From the NCBI GenBank assembly GCA_021018995.1, contig CM037585.1:84234646-84298645 (forward strand): a DNA stretch of 64,000 nucleotides, in the 5' to 3' direction. The position numbers and the translations under genes are program-made. Source of the DNA: Chloranthus sessilifolius (lineage: Eukaryota > Streptophyta > Magnoliopsida > Chloranthales > Chloranthaceae). Numbering within the stretch: the first letter of the stretch is position 1; each line of letters starts with the position of its first letter. This document shows positions 46,978 to 58,534 of this stretch, one piece after another. The notes below the pieces were generated by a model. That model was not told the DNA's origin. It worked only from the letters and a program-made list of their open reading frames with translations, and searched no databases.

Positions 46978-48890
46978 ATGCTTAGTAGAAGGTCTCTTAA
47001 CCCTGAATTAGAACCTCCAAATCCTAAGGTAGAAAGGGTCCTTAGACTGAGAAACACCACACCAGCCCCTGTTATTGAAACTGAGCCAGTTGTGACGGTT
47101 GAGAGGCAGAGGACACTGAAGGAATATAATGTACCTGAGGAATATATATCCCCCTTTTGCATTAAATTTCCTTCAGTTGAGGGAAATCATGAAATTAAGT
47201 CCTTCACTATCAACATGCTGCCATCTTTCCATGGGCTCAATAAGGAAGATCCTTACAAGCACATAGATCAGTTCTTGGCACTTTACACCACATTTAACAT
47301 TGCTGGTTTGGGACCAGAAGTCACCAAACTTAGGCTTTTTCCTTTTTCCCAAAAGGATCATGCCAACACTTGGCTCTCTAGGCTCTCAGCCAATAACTTA
47401 TAGACATGGTATGATCACCAAAGCTAATTTCTGCCAAAATTCTTCTCCATGAATAAAACTAGTCAGATGAGGACAAACATACTTTCATTCACTCAATCCT
47501 CAATTGAAGATTTTTATGGAGCATGGGAAACGTTTCAAGAAATGTTAAAATAATATCCCCACCACCAAATTCCATAGTGGAAACTTGTACAAGTCTTCTA
47601 CTAAGAAATTGATTCCAAAAGTAGGGACATGATGGATGCCTCATGTGGGGGTAGTTACCTCCACAAGACAGTTGATGAGGCATGGGAATTGTTTGACATT
47701 ATAAGTGAGAATTCCATACAGTAGGAGTTACTGTTTCACAATGACAGCCAGACCCCAGCTAGAATGGTGAAAGAATCCACATCTAGAGGTGGCATGTATG
47801 AGGTCAAGGTGCAGAGTGAACTAGAAAGGAAGGTGGACAACCTGAGCTTAAAATTTGATAAATTGATAAATGTGATGCAGCCTAGATTGGCCGCACAAGT
47901 GGAAGAGGCATGCCTGATATGCCAATCTCCCACATATTCACTTCAAGAATATCCATCAGCCAACCAATTCTTACCAATGCTGCCCAGGCATATGGGCAGC
48001 AACCTGCTGGATACACCTAGACAAACCACCCCAATATGAGGTGGAGACAAGACACATATCAGCAGTGCTAGCTACAGCGGTTGGCAGTACCATATAGACC
48101 ACAATACCAATTCAACCAGGGATATTCACCTAGGCAGAATTTTCAGCTGCTTGCCCCACAACCAAATCATTTGGTCTTGCCCCCATCACAACCCAGACCC
48201 TCTTCGTTTGAAGAGTAAATGCTAGCATCGATGCAGAATCTGAGAAACTTGGCACAAACTGTGTACTCTCATGGACAAAGCATTAAAAAAATTGAGGACC
48301 AGCTGGGTTAAATCTGCAATGCTTTGAACAAAAGAGAGGAGAGCAGGTTGCCTAGCCAACCCTTAGCCAATCCTAAAGGGCAGTACATGATTGGAGAAGG
48401 CTCCTCTACCCATGAGGAGACTAATTCAATCACTACCCTGAGGAGTGGTAGGGTGGTTTAAAATCAAGTGGGTAGGGCAGCTGAGGAGACCATGGAGAAT
48501 GGAAAAGAAAAAAATGTGAGTGTAGAAGAAGATGTGAATTCATCCCCTGTTGTGGTGCAACAAGAACAAAATAAGGGAGTTGATGTTGATCCCCAACAAG
48601 AAGCGATAAATGAAGAAAAGAGAAAAAAATAAAAATGTGATCATGATATTGCTAGGCATGCAGCTATAGTACCGGCAGTACCATAGCTGCCATTTCCTCA
48701 TGCACTTGCTGGCCCATCTCCTTTTGATAAGGGAAATGCTCAAATGGAGGAAATGATGGAGACCTTCAAACAGGTTAAGATTAATTTACCTCTACTTAAT
48801 GCCATCTAACAGGTCCCTGCCTATGCTAAATTCTTAAAGGACCTCTGTACACAAAAAAGGACAGTAAGGGTGCAGCTATCCAAAAAGGTC
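46978..48890 (+). pseudogene. Element C gag
   Basis: It starts MLSRRSLNPELEPPNPKVER at 46978, matching gag of A. The capsid blocks MLPSFHGLNKEDPYKHIDQF and VTKLRLFPFSQKDHANTWL are clear up to the stop at 47401-47403. After several stops, reading resumes at 47764 with a coiled segment and the zinc-knuckle position, which now reads CLICQSPTYSLQEY. The His and last Cys of the CCHC knuckle (intact in element A) are both Tyr. The rest shows LRSGR (near 48440) and a block SPFDKGNAQMEEMMETFKQV (about 48718-48777) before the protease. Frame changes lie near 47760 and 48030. Confidence 0.88.
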
Positions 48891-49562
48891 TTTATTGTAG
48901 AACATGTGAAATCAGTTCTATCCATCGCCACACCTGAAAAATTGTAGGACCCAGGGATACCTACCATCCCCTGCATAAGTGGAAACCACACCATAGATAG
49001 AGCCCTCTTGGACTTGGGGGCAAGTGTAAACCTGCTCCCATATTCTGTATATGAGGAGCTAGGTTTGGGAGAGTGAAAATCAACTTCAATTGTGCTCCAG
49101 CTGGCTGACAGGTCTGAGAGAAGGCCTATGGGTGTGGTGGAGGATGTTTTGGTGGGGGTGGACAAGTTCTACTACCATGCTGATTTCCTAGTTTTGGACA
49201 TGGACCATTGCAAAAGTAAAACCCCAATTCTTGTCATCCTGGGCAAGCCATTCTTGGCCACTGTCAATGCTTGCATTCAATGCAAGTCAGGGCTGATGGA
49301 GGTGACCTTTGAGAATATGAAGGCCCAGTTATATGTGTACAATGCTTCTAGGCAGCCTCAGATGGACATTGAGGATTGTTGTGCAATAAATGTACTAGAT
49401 GTCCTTATAGAAGTAGAATTATCCAATCTACTAGATTCGGATAATGTTACTGAGAACCTAGAAAATGATTGGAGTAAGGTTGAGGAGGAGGCCCAAGCTT
49501 TCATAATAGAAGATAGCACCACAATAGAGTCTTCTGTGGGCCTAGTGCAGCATTCCAGCTAG
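48891..49562 (+). pseudogene. Element C aspartic protease region
   Basis: The active-site box LLDLGASVNLLPYSVYEEL has DLGAS at 49011-49025, with the catalytic Asp kept. A stop follows near 49075. Downstream 49092-49562 reads VLQLADRSERRPMGVVEDVL and ILGKPFLATVNACIQ, then a linker rich in acidic residues before RT. The arrangement is the same as in A (4981-5426). Orthodox Athila-type protease apart from the stops. Confidence 0.87.
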
Positions 49563-51150
49563 AAACCTACATTGCTGACCCTTCCTCATACCACCAACGT
49601 ACCTTTGCTGTTTTCTATTGAAAGTCCCCCTGATCTAGAGCTTAAGCAGCTGCCATACACATTAAAGTATGCCTTCTTGGGAAAAAATAAAAACTTTCAG
49701 TGATTATCTCTTCCTCTCTCACTAGTGAGCAGGAGGAGGAATTATTGAGTGTTCTCAAGAAGCACAAAAAGTCAATTAGCTGGATAATTGTTGATCTTGG
49801 CGAGATTGATGCCCCAGTATATATACACAAAATACACCTAGAAGAGGGTTCCAAACCCTCTAGAGAGATACCGAGGAAGCTTAACCCTCATATGCAGGAG
49901 GTGGTTTTAAAACAGATAGTAAAACTGTTGGATGAAGGGGTAATTAACCCCATTTCAGATTAAGAATGGGTGTCACCTATTCAGGTGGTCCCCAAAAAGT
50001 CAGGCATAACAATTATTACTTCAAATCCTGGAGAGTTGATGCCTACTAGGGACACCACTGGCTGGAGAGTTTGCATAGGTTACAAAAAACTCAACTCCAA
50101 AACAAGAAAAGACTAGTTTCCTCTTCCCGTCATTGACCAAATTCATGACAAACTTACAGGAAAAGCATTTTATTATTTTCTTGATGGATACTCAGGGTAT
50201 AACCAAATCCTTGTGTATCCTCAAGATCAAGAGAAAACCACATTAACATATCCCTTTGGCACCTTTGCTTATAGGAGGATGCCTTTTGGACTATGTAATG
50301 CCCCTGCTACATTTCAGAGGTGCATGTATGTCATTTTCTCATATATGATTGACAAGTTCTTGAAAATCTTTATGGATGATTTTTCAGTCTATGGGGACAT
50401 TTTTAGTCAATGCTTGAGTCACCTCAACTTGGTTTTGCAAAGCTGTGAAGAGACCAATTTGGTCTTAAGCTGGGAAAAGAGCTACTTCATGAAAACACAA
50501 GGAATTGTGTTAGGCCATGTGGTTTCCCATAGAGGTATAGAGGTTGACAAAGCCAAAGTTAACTTGATCTCACACTTGCCCCCACCCAGAGCTGTCAAAC
50601 AAATTAGATCCTTTCTAGGACATGCTGGATTCTACAGAAGGTTCATTAGGGACTTTAGCAGAATTGTAAAACTACTGTGCCACCTGCTGTGCTAGGATGT
50701 GCAATTTGATTTTTCTGCTGAGTGCCTTGAGGCCTTTGAGACCTTGAAAAAGTACCTCACCTCTGCTCTTGTAATCTAATCCCCTGATTACTCCCTTCCT
50801 TTTGAGTTGATATGTGATGCATCGGATCTGGCAATAGGTGCTGTCTTAGGACAGAGAAAAGACAACTTGCCAACAGTGATATACTATGCCAGCAAAATAT
50901 TAGCAGAGGCTTAGCTCAACTATACTTCAACTGAGAAGGAGCTGCTAGTTATTGTTTTTGTTGTGGACAACTTTAGACCCTACTTTCTTGGGTCTAAAAT
51001 TTTTTTTGTTTATAGATCACTCAGCTCTCAAATACCTATTGGCCAAAAAAGATGCTAAACCTAGGCTGATCAGATGGATCCTACTGCTGCAAGAGTTTGA
51101 TCTTGAGATCAAGGATAAGAACGGAGTGGAGAATGTGGTGGCTGACCACC
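49563..51150 (+). pseudogene. Element C reverse transcriptase and RNase H
   Basis: The pre-RT block KPSREIPRKLNPHMQEVVLK (from about 49850) leads into the fingers (GWRVCIGYKKLN), motif A FLDGYSGYNQI with its Asp kept (about 50180), the block MPFGLCNAPATFQRCM, and the catalytic box FMDD at 50369-50380, also kept. The longest clean reading is 50213-50695. RNase H starts PFELICDASDLAIGAVLGQR and ends NVVADHLYRILS. Stops occur at 49961-49963, about 50117, 50693-50695 and later, and a small indel at about 50999 shifts the frame in RNase H. The polymerase residues themselves look intact, unlike those of A and G. Confidence 0.92.
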
Positions 51151-52535
51151 TTTATAGAATTTTGTCAGATGAATGTGCAGCTGCACCAGTTAATAATTTC
51201 TTCCCAGATGAGCAACTATTTGCTATTCAGTCTAGTGTGCCAAGGTTTGCCAATATTGTTAATTACTGTGCTGTTGGTAGGATCCCTTCCCATTGGTCTA
51301 AAATGGATAAAGACTTGTTCTTTTAACAAGTCAAGCACTTTTTCAAGGAGGATCCTTGCCTATTCAAGTACTGTGCAGACCAAATAATCTGGAAGTGTGT
51401 CCCTGAGTGTGACTTTCCCAGTATCCTAAGCACGTGCCATAAAAGTGCCTGTGGGGGTCACTTCAGTGGGAGAAAAATAATAGCTAAGGTATTGCAGTGT
51501 GGCTTCCATTGGCCTTCCTTGTTTAAGGATTCATATACCCATTGCAAGGCCTGTGTCAGATGTCAGAAAATGGGTGACCTGTTAAGAAAAATTTCAATGC
51601 CAATGCAGCCCATTCATGTTGTAGAATTGTTTGACATCTAGGGAATTGATTTTATGGGCCCCTTTCCTCCCTCAAATGATTATAGTTTTATCCTTGTGGC
51701 AGTGGACTATGTGTCTAAGTAGGTTGAAGCCATTGCCGCAAGGACTAATGACCACAAGGTTGTCCTAAAATTCATCAAAGAAAATATCTTCTCCAGATTT
51801 GGCACGCCTTGAGCCATAATCAGTGATGGGGGCAGCCACTTCTGTAATAGAAATTTTGAGAGCTTGCTCAAGAAATATTCTGTTACCCATAGGATTACAA
51901 CTCCCTTCCATCCCCAGACTGGTGGGCAAGTTGAAATTTGAAATAGGGAGATTAAGCACATCTTAGAGAAGACAGTTAGGACAGATAGGAAAGACTGGGC
52001 CATGAAGCTGAATGATGCACTGTGGGCTTATAAAACTACCTATAAGACCCTAATTGGCATGCCTCCTTTCAGACTAGTTTATGGCAAGGCTTTTCATCTG
52101 CCAGTGGAGTTGGAACATTGAGCCTATTGGGCTGTTAAAACTTTGAATTTGGTTCTAGCACCTGCTGGTATACACAGGAAGCTGTAGTTGTCAGAGCTTG
52201 AGTAGTTGAGATTGGATGCATATGCAAACTCAAGGATTTATAAGAAAAAATCTAAAGCTTTCTCTGAGAAGGGACTGATGAGGAAGGATTTCAAGGATGG
52301 CACAAAGGTTTAGTTATTTAACTCCAAATTAAAAATATTTCTAAGGAAGCTAAAATTCAGGTGGGATGGACCTTATACTGTCATCTATGCCTCCCCATCT
52401 GGTGCTGTGGAGATCATGGATCCCATTTCTAGGAAGAGCATGAAAGTGAATGGTCAAAGGCTGAAGATTTGTGTTGAAAACTCTGTAGAGCCTCCTCAGA
52501 CCATCCACCTTCATGAACCTCCCACTGCTAAGTGA
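51151..52535 (+). pseudogene. Element C integrase
   Basis: The zinc-binding domain (about 51430-51575) has CHKSACGGHFSG and CVRCQKMG, with both Cys of the CxxC present. The DD35E triad is in one frame: Asp 51648-51650 (IDFMGPF), Asp 51825-51827 (ISDGGSHF) and Glu 51933-51935 (QVE). The C-terminal domain ends KSMKVNGQRLKICVENSVEP and PPTAK, with the stop at 52533-52535. Internal stops include a Trp position in FDI-x-GID, a Trp in VSK-x-VEA and an Arg in GTP-x-AII; each is one transition away from the family residue. Confidence 0.92.
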
Positions 52536-53695
52536 TCCACAGCTCTGTAAATTGTGTACCATAATTACTTGAATTTGTGTGTTTTCTTTTATAAATCCAT
52601 CATGTACTGTCTTTGGTTTGTTTTTTATGTGCTGTAATAGTCTATGTGATTGTTTTGGTGTTTAGAAAATCTAAATCTAATTTGATGAGTATGCTTCTGA
52701 GTGTGGTTTGTGCATGTACCTGTTGTGATTTAAAGTCATTTGATTTCTAAGATTTGCACTCTGTGCATATGTATGCAATGGGCATGAGTTTTTTAGAGGT
52801 AAAATAGATGAGTTGTGAAGAAATTGGGTGCTGATGCATAGTGGTAGGGTGCATGACAGTTTAGATGCACATGCCAGTGTGTAGGCACTGAGAAGTATTA
52901 GATTTAGCTTTATCGCGAAGCTCAGTGGCTTGCATTTCACTCTCGCGAGCAGTTTTTGGCTTTCTCGTGTGGCTAACTCAGCCCCGCGAGCCATAATTCA
53001 AGCAAATACAATGTGCTCACGAGGCTCTGATATGAAATTTGCATCTTCACGAGAGCCTCATGAGTGAAACACCTGAAGAGTGACTGAATTGAACCTTGTG
53101 AGGCCTTTTCTTCTCTTCAAACATACTTGTTGCGAGGTTTCATTTCAAACTACACGAGCAATATTGTAAGCCACACTGAGTTGAACGATAAGTAGATATC
53201 ATGTGCTTTGATCCTCATGAGAGCCTCGCGAACCAAATACCTGAAGCTTGTACTGTTAAGAACCTCACGAGGCCCCTTGTTCTCAACAAATATTCTTGTT
53301 GCGAGGTTCCACTTCAGCTGTGCAAGATGTACTCTGCTTCGCGACTATCTGGTGAGAGTCTCGTGACGCACGAGTTTCACCCATTTATACCTCACGACTG
53401 AGTCTTCTTCATTATCCTATCTCTTTGCCATAACTTCTAGTGCGCACTTCGAGCTCTCCCTTCCCTTCTTTCCCCTTTATTGCTCATTCTACTCAAGCCT
53501 GCTCCTACCATTTTGCTCCACATCAGCTTCCGACCAATTTCCACTTTGTGTGGTGGGATTTGATTCACTGTGTAGTGTTTCAATTGAAAGCCTAGATTAT
53601 AAGGGTAAGTTCTCTATTTCCCCCTAGATGAGTGGACTGGGAGCTACCTTAGATTTATATTTCAAGACCTAATTTTTTTAGGAATCTATGTAACC
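52536..53695 (+). promoter_or_regulatory. Spacer of element C with CGCGA array and possible ORF3 promoter
   Basis: The first 370 bp are plain spacer. At 52910-53400 there are more than ten CTCGCGAG-type words, many decayed to CTCACGAG or TTGCGAGG. They are followed by TTTATACC (about 53384-53391), a CT-rich leader, the donor-like AAGGGTAAGTTC (near 53600) and the ORF3 start in AACCATGGC. The same order is seen in element B at 11205-11905. Promoter function is inferred from likeness to the LTR. Confidence 0.45.
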
Positions 53696-56609
53696 ATGGC
53701 TAAGAGCTCCAAATTCATAGAAAGTCTAGTAGCTCTGGTGAACCCTCAACCAGCTGACCAACCCGTGGCCATGAGAAAATCTATGAGGATTGCAGAGGCA
53801 ACCACTATGGAGGCCACTGAGTCTGCTGCTACCTCTAATGCCCCTGTTCTCAAGAAAAAATCACCACCTAAGAAGAGGGCCAGAGACCACTCCCTGTTTC
53901 TGAAAGCCATATGAAATCAAAGAAAAAGCAAAAGCAAGGAGGTTATCCCAGAGACCAACCCACTGACAACTCCTTCTGAGTTCTTGGCTGCCAATAAATT
54001 AGAGCTTGAGACTGCCTTTGATAAGGCATTTTTTGAGGAAGAACCCTTAGTTGCTGCATCCATTGAGTTTCTAACCAAGGCCTCCCTATTACCCCTACTC
54101 AGGCCCCCATTCCAGTTAGATTTTCCTAGGCTAGTGCAGCTATTCTACTAGAACATTAGGGTAAGGACAGGTGATGATGTAAACCCTATGCTACTGGTCT
54201 TGATTGATGACTTTGAAATGCTGGTAAACCCAGTTGGGATAGCAGCAATCCTAGGTATACAAGCCACCTACAACCCTGAGTGTGGCTTTGGAGCACCACT
54301 GGCTGCACCCATTCTAGAGATTGCAAAGGAGATTACTGGAGGGATTACAACATCTAGGGTATCCATCAAAAAAAGAGACGTGGATCCAAGCCTCCTTTTT
54401 ATGGATGGAGTGTTGAGGAAGAATGTGTACTGCTTTGGGCACCAGCAAGAGAGTAGGGCTCTCATAACTGATGCCCTCTATTCCTTCTCCTTGGGTCATT
54501 ACATAGATGCTACCCAGATCATATTTAAGGAGATGAAGGACATCCATAAGAAGGTGAAGAAGAAGCAAAAGCCTCATGCCCTGTCTTATTGCAGACTTAT
54601 CACTGCTCTGCTGAAGCTAGGGGCTACCATTTCAAGATGGATGAGGAGACAGTGAACTTGCCCCTAGTAAATGTGAGAGGAAGCAATGGGGGATTAGCCA
54701 TACACTAATAGAGAAGAAGAAGAAAGAGCAGTTGGCTCAAGTAGCCCCCACATCAAAGAAGAAGAAGCTGTTACCTCAGTCACTGCAGCAGTCATCTCTG
54801 TTGCCACCTCTATCTTACCTTCCATCCCTACCTCACCCATTACCTCACCTACACCTACCATACCATTGCCAACACTTGCTTTCCTTATCCCACAGCCCAC
54901 CGTCTCTGCTGTGTCTATACCTATACCCATACCTGTGTCCGTGCCTACCCTCACACCAATAGCCCCTACTCAATCATTGCCCATTTACCCAGTCCACCCC
55001 AGCCCACCTGTCAAAAGAACCTACACCGAAAGGAGAGCCACCAAAGCTCCCACTGAGCCTCCCCAGCCAACTACTATAACTGAGCTTACCCCCAATTTTA
55101 TACCCATTATTTTACCTCAACCTACCTCTATACCCATTGAAACCATATCTATCCTAGACCCAACCAGTGAAAACATTGAACCTCACCCCAGCTACCCATT
55201 TGAACCCATCCCCATTGACCAGCCAACTAACTCTACACCCATAGAACCTTCCACCTTTGAATCATTTGACCAGTCCCATGACCCCCATTTCTCCACTGAG
55301 GAGTACTCTACCATGATGGACTCCATTCTGGGGGACATCAGGTATGAGTTTACTCCTTTACCTGATTCACCCCAGCCAACCCAATTCACCCAAATTCCTA
55401 CTTCACCTCAACAATCTATCTTTCACCATTCACCCACTTCTCCTTTTCAACCTATTTCCACCTCCCAGCCATCAATATCAGCCACACTTGCCCCTTGCCC
55501 CAAATCCTTAGCCTCCTTCTTTACTTCCAAATCCAAATGATGGCTAACACCCAAAGCCAAACAACCATTAAGACCAGCCTTCCAGCCATTCATTCAGCCC
55601 TCCAAAACCGTACTCCCACAACCCAGCCACCTTTATCACCACCCTTACCATAGTCTACCCCTCCAATTTCACCCTTACCTAAACCTGCCACACAGCGGAG
55701 ATGGCCACCCAACCTGACCATGAGCCTGACCCTATAAAGCTATCCCTTCTTAAACCATCTCCAGCCTCCACGTCCCCACAACCCCAACTTGTAATGGAGG
55801 AACTTCCAGTCTTGCTCCCTTCCCCACCTACAGTGGCTAAAGTGGATGCTGCCACAGATGTGAATGAGCTGCTTTCTACTACCTCAGTTGCCACCCAAAC
55901 AGATCCTGAGGAAGATGAAGTCCCCCAGCCAGTACCCTCTACCTCCACCCTACCCATTCCATCACCTGTACCCATTCCCTACCCCAGCCTGGAGGACCCA
56001 ACCAAGAGGATAATGGTTCCTGCTTCCTCATTGTCCACCCCACCGTTTGCTGCTCTTAAGAGAGCCATGGATGAGAACTCTTACATCAAGAGGGATGTGA
56101 TCAAAGGGATGGAAGATATCAACATAGCAATCAAGCAGTCATTCCTCCATTCAATCAAGATGCTTAAATTGACTCATAAGATGAAGTGGAAGAAGATGAA
56201 GCATGGTTGGAGACAGACCTTGCAAATATACCAACAGGAGAAGTATAGAGCAGATGGGCTAGAAGAGAATGTGAAGAGCATTCACGTGGCCCTTAGACTG
56301 GTAGAAGAGAGAGTTGAGGATTATGCCAGGACTACTACAGCATTGCAGTAGACCTTATCTTCTATGGCTGACAGAGACTTAGCAGCTGCAGCTTCCTCTC
56401 TCCTCACTACAGCAGCTCCTCACCCTGCAACAGCTCCTCATCCCAAAAAATCAGCAGCTAGAGTCAAAATCAAAGAACCCTCTTCAAAGCCTACACCCAC
56501 TCCCAAGAAAAGAAGCAATGCCAAGCACAGGAAGCCCACTACTAAGATATCAAGTCCACTGTTGCTGCTCTCAAGAAAGAAAAAGGGAAAGCTGTTGAAG
56601 ACCACATAG
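53696..56609 (+). pseudogene. Element C ORF3: env-position protein with nuclear-type features
   Basis: A reading of about 970 codons in segments. Residues 1-72 end in a basic patch (KKKSPPKKRARDH). Then comes a conserved domain (54188-54655: LVLIDDFEMLVNPVGIAAIL, NVYCFGHQQESRALITDALY and ALSYCRLITALLKLGATI) similar to the 'putative plant transposon protein' type. Next is a Pro/Ser/Thr-rich region (54800-55540, with PIPIPVSVPTLTPIAPTQ), an acidic-Pro stretch (55701-56010), a helical coiled-coil-like part (56060-56350: KRAMDENSYIKRDVIKGMED) and a Lys/Pro-rich basic tail (56400-56609). There is no signal peptide, furin site or membrane segment, so it does not look like an envelope. Frame changes lie near 53915-54187, 54640 and 55540-55700. 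Confidence 0.65.
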
Positions 56610-58514
56610 ATCTAGAGTCAGATGACAGAGATTTGTATTTGTAGTTAGTTAGGATTTCATTGATTTCTAGGAACTTTGTACTTCATTTCATTTGCATTGT
56701 ATATATTACTGGTTTATGAATTAAAAATTTTTTTGGTATCTCTTGTTTGTATTTTGATTGATTCTCATTCTGTTGTACTGTCTTTATTTTAATTGTGTTC
56801 TTTTTATAAATATACCCTGCAGCCCATGTTCTTTATCTCAAAAACAGTGAGGACACTGTTCCTCATAGTTTTGGGGGTGTGGGAGAGTACGCCAATGAAG
56901 TAGTTAACCTAAGTGCAGTAGAATCAAGTGAGTAAGATAGAAATAGAGCTACGTTCACCTAAGAAATTCTAAAAATGAGGAAATTTAAAATTTTGCAGAC
57001 CTTTTGGCATTAAAATCTTTTAAAATTTAACATTTCCATGAGGGGAACACCAACAAAACTCATTTGCGTCAGCACTTAGTGAACCACTAAAGAGAGAAAA
57101 AGGTAAGGACATGCCCATGAGTTTAATGGAAAACCATACCTAGTGAGATTTGGGCCTACAAATTTATTTTTTCTCTTTGAGGAGTGTCTTTGGAAATTCT
57201 TCTTGCTCTAAGGATTGGATGAGTTCATTTTCTCACTAGAAATTAGGCATCTCCAAGTTGAAACAGCTGACAGTACCCACGACATTTAGGAAAGGATCAA
57301 GGCCTTCTCTTGGACAGTTTGAGCCTAAAGATTCCAAACCTAGTAAACTGCCCTTGTGCATACACCTTTTTAGAGTTAAATTTTTATCTTCTTTAAAATA
57401 CACCAGAGTACTTACACCTAAACCTACAGACCTGATTCAATCCTACCCTAACTCTTAGAATTCAGAAGGTAAAGGAGAAGAAGTTGGAGATGGACAAGCT
57501 AGGGTCAACATTTGGTGGAGAAGAAACACAGAAGGAGGATAGCAGTGTAGTAGTTAGGAAGAGATTAACATTTCAGAAAAATAAAAATAAAAAGTAAAGA
57601 AAAATATATCCAAAAGAAAAACAAAAACAGAAAAAAATAATAAAAAGGAAGAGAGAGGAGTCAAGAGGAGATTTCATTGGAAAAAGTAAAAAGAGGAGGA
57701 GAAGCTGGCCACTTCAAATCTTAAAAATATCCAAGAAGATGAAATATGCTGCATTCAAGAAGGTGAAGTCTTGAATCACCTCCTTCACTTGCTGATTTCT
57801 CACTTTTGCAACCTTTTCACCCTTCCATTCTTTGTAACCTTCACCCATAAGCCACATTACAACCTAGTCATAAGACCTTATTGATCCTAATTTGAATGAG
57901 CTGTTATATGGAGATGAGGAGTTGTTCAATCTATGGTGAGAAATAGTTAATAATGCCAGAAATTAGATGCCCTGCCTATGCTCATGCTTGCAGTACCATT
58001 TGAGGTCTGTAACTGCTCTTGGCCTTGTGTGAAAATGAAAACCCTCAAACTCAATTGTGAGACTGCCCTGGTGAGCATTGGCTCTGAAATTGAATGTATT
58101 GGACATTGTTTAAACCTAATTTTTGAATTAATGGTAAGCTTAAAACTGACATACACTTACTATTTTTCTTATTGTAAGTTGATTGGAAATGATGTGCATG
58201 CATGTAAGAGTTTTTTATGTTAAATTATCTGTGCGTTTCATATGTTTAAAACTCCTCACATTTTGAGAAAAATCAAAGGTGGACTGATACTCTGTTTAGT
58301 GAAAACTGATTTGATAATGTGTGCACTTTTGTTAACTATTTTATTGAGAAGTTTGTGGGTATCTTCACTGAAAACCCTCAGGAGACTTCACTCCTCCACT
58401 AGGGATCACCTGGGGGTTTAAAAGGCATGATGCATAAGCATCCGTGCTCCCTATGAAAGTAGTATTTACATTCCTAGAGTAGTAGTTTAAATTTTACTTT
58501 ACTCGAGGACTAGC
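56610..58514 (+). other. 3' non-coding region of element C
   Basis: 1.9 kb, T-rich then A-rich (57570-57680). Short open readings (57258-57458, 57978-58223) have no conserved features. The second half is shared with element D on the minus strand. Just before the PPT is AAAACCCTCAGGAGACTTCA, also shared with D. Confidence 0.65.
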
Positions 58515-58534
58515 AAAGATTAGGTTTGGGGTTG
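58515..58534 (+). other. Polypurine tract of element C
   Basis: AAGATTAGGTTTGGGGTTG runs up to the TG of the 3' LTR. D has the same tract. Confidence 0.88.

Noticed and set aside
54694..54954. Gly/Val-rich minus-strand reading
   Set aside because: It is antisense to the Pro-rich region of ORF3.
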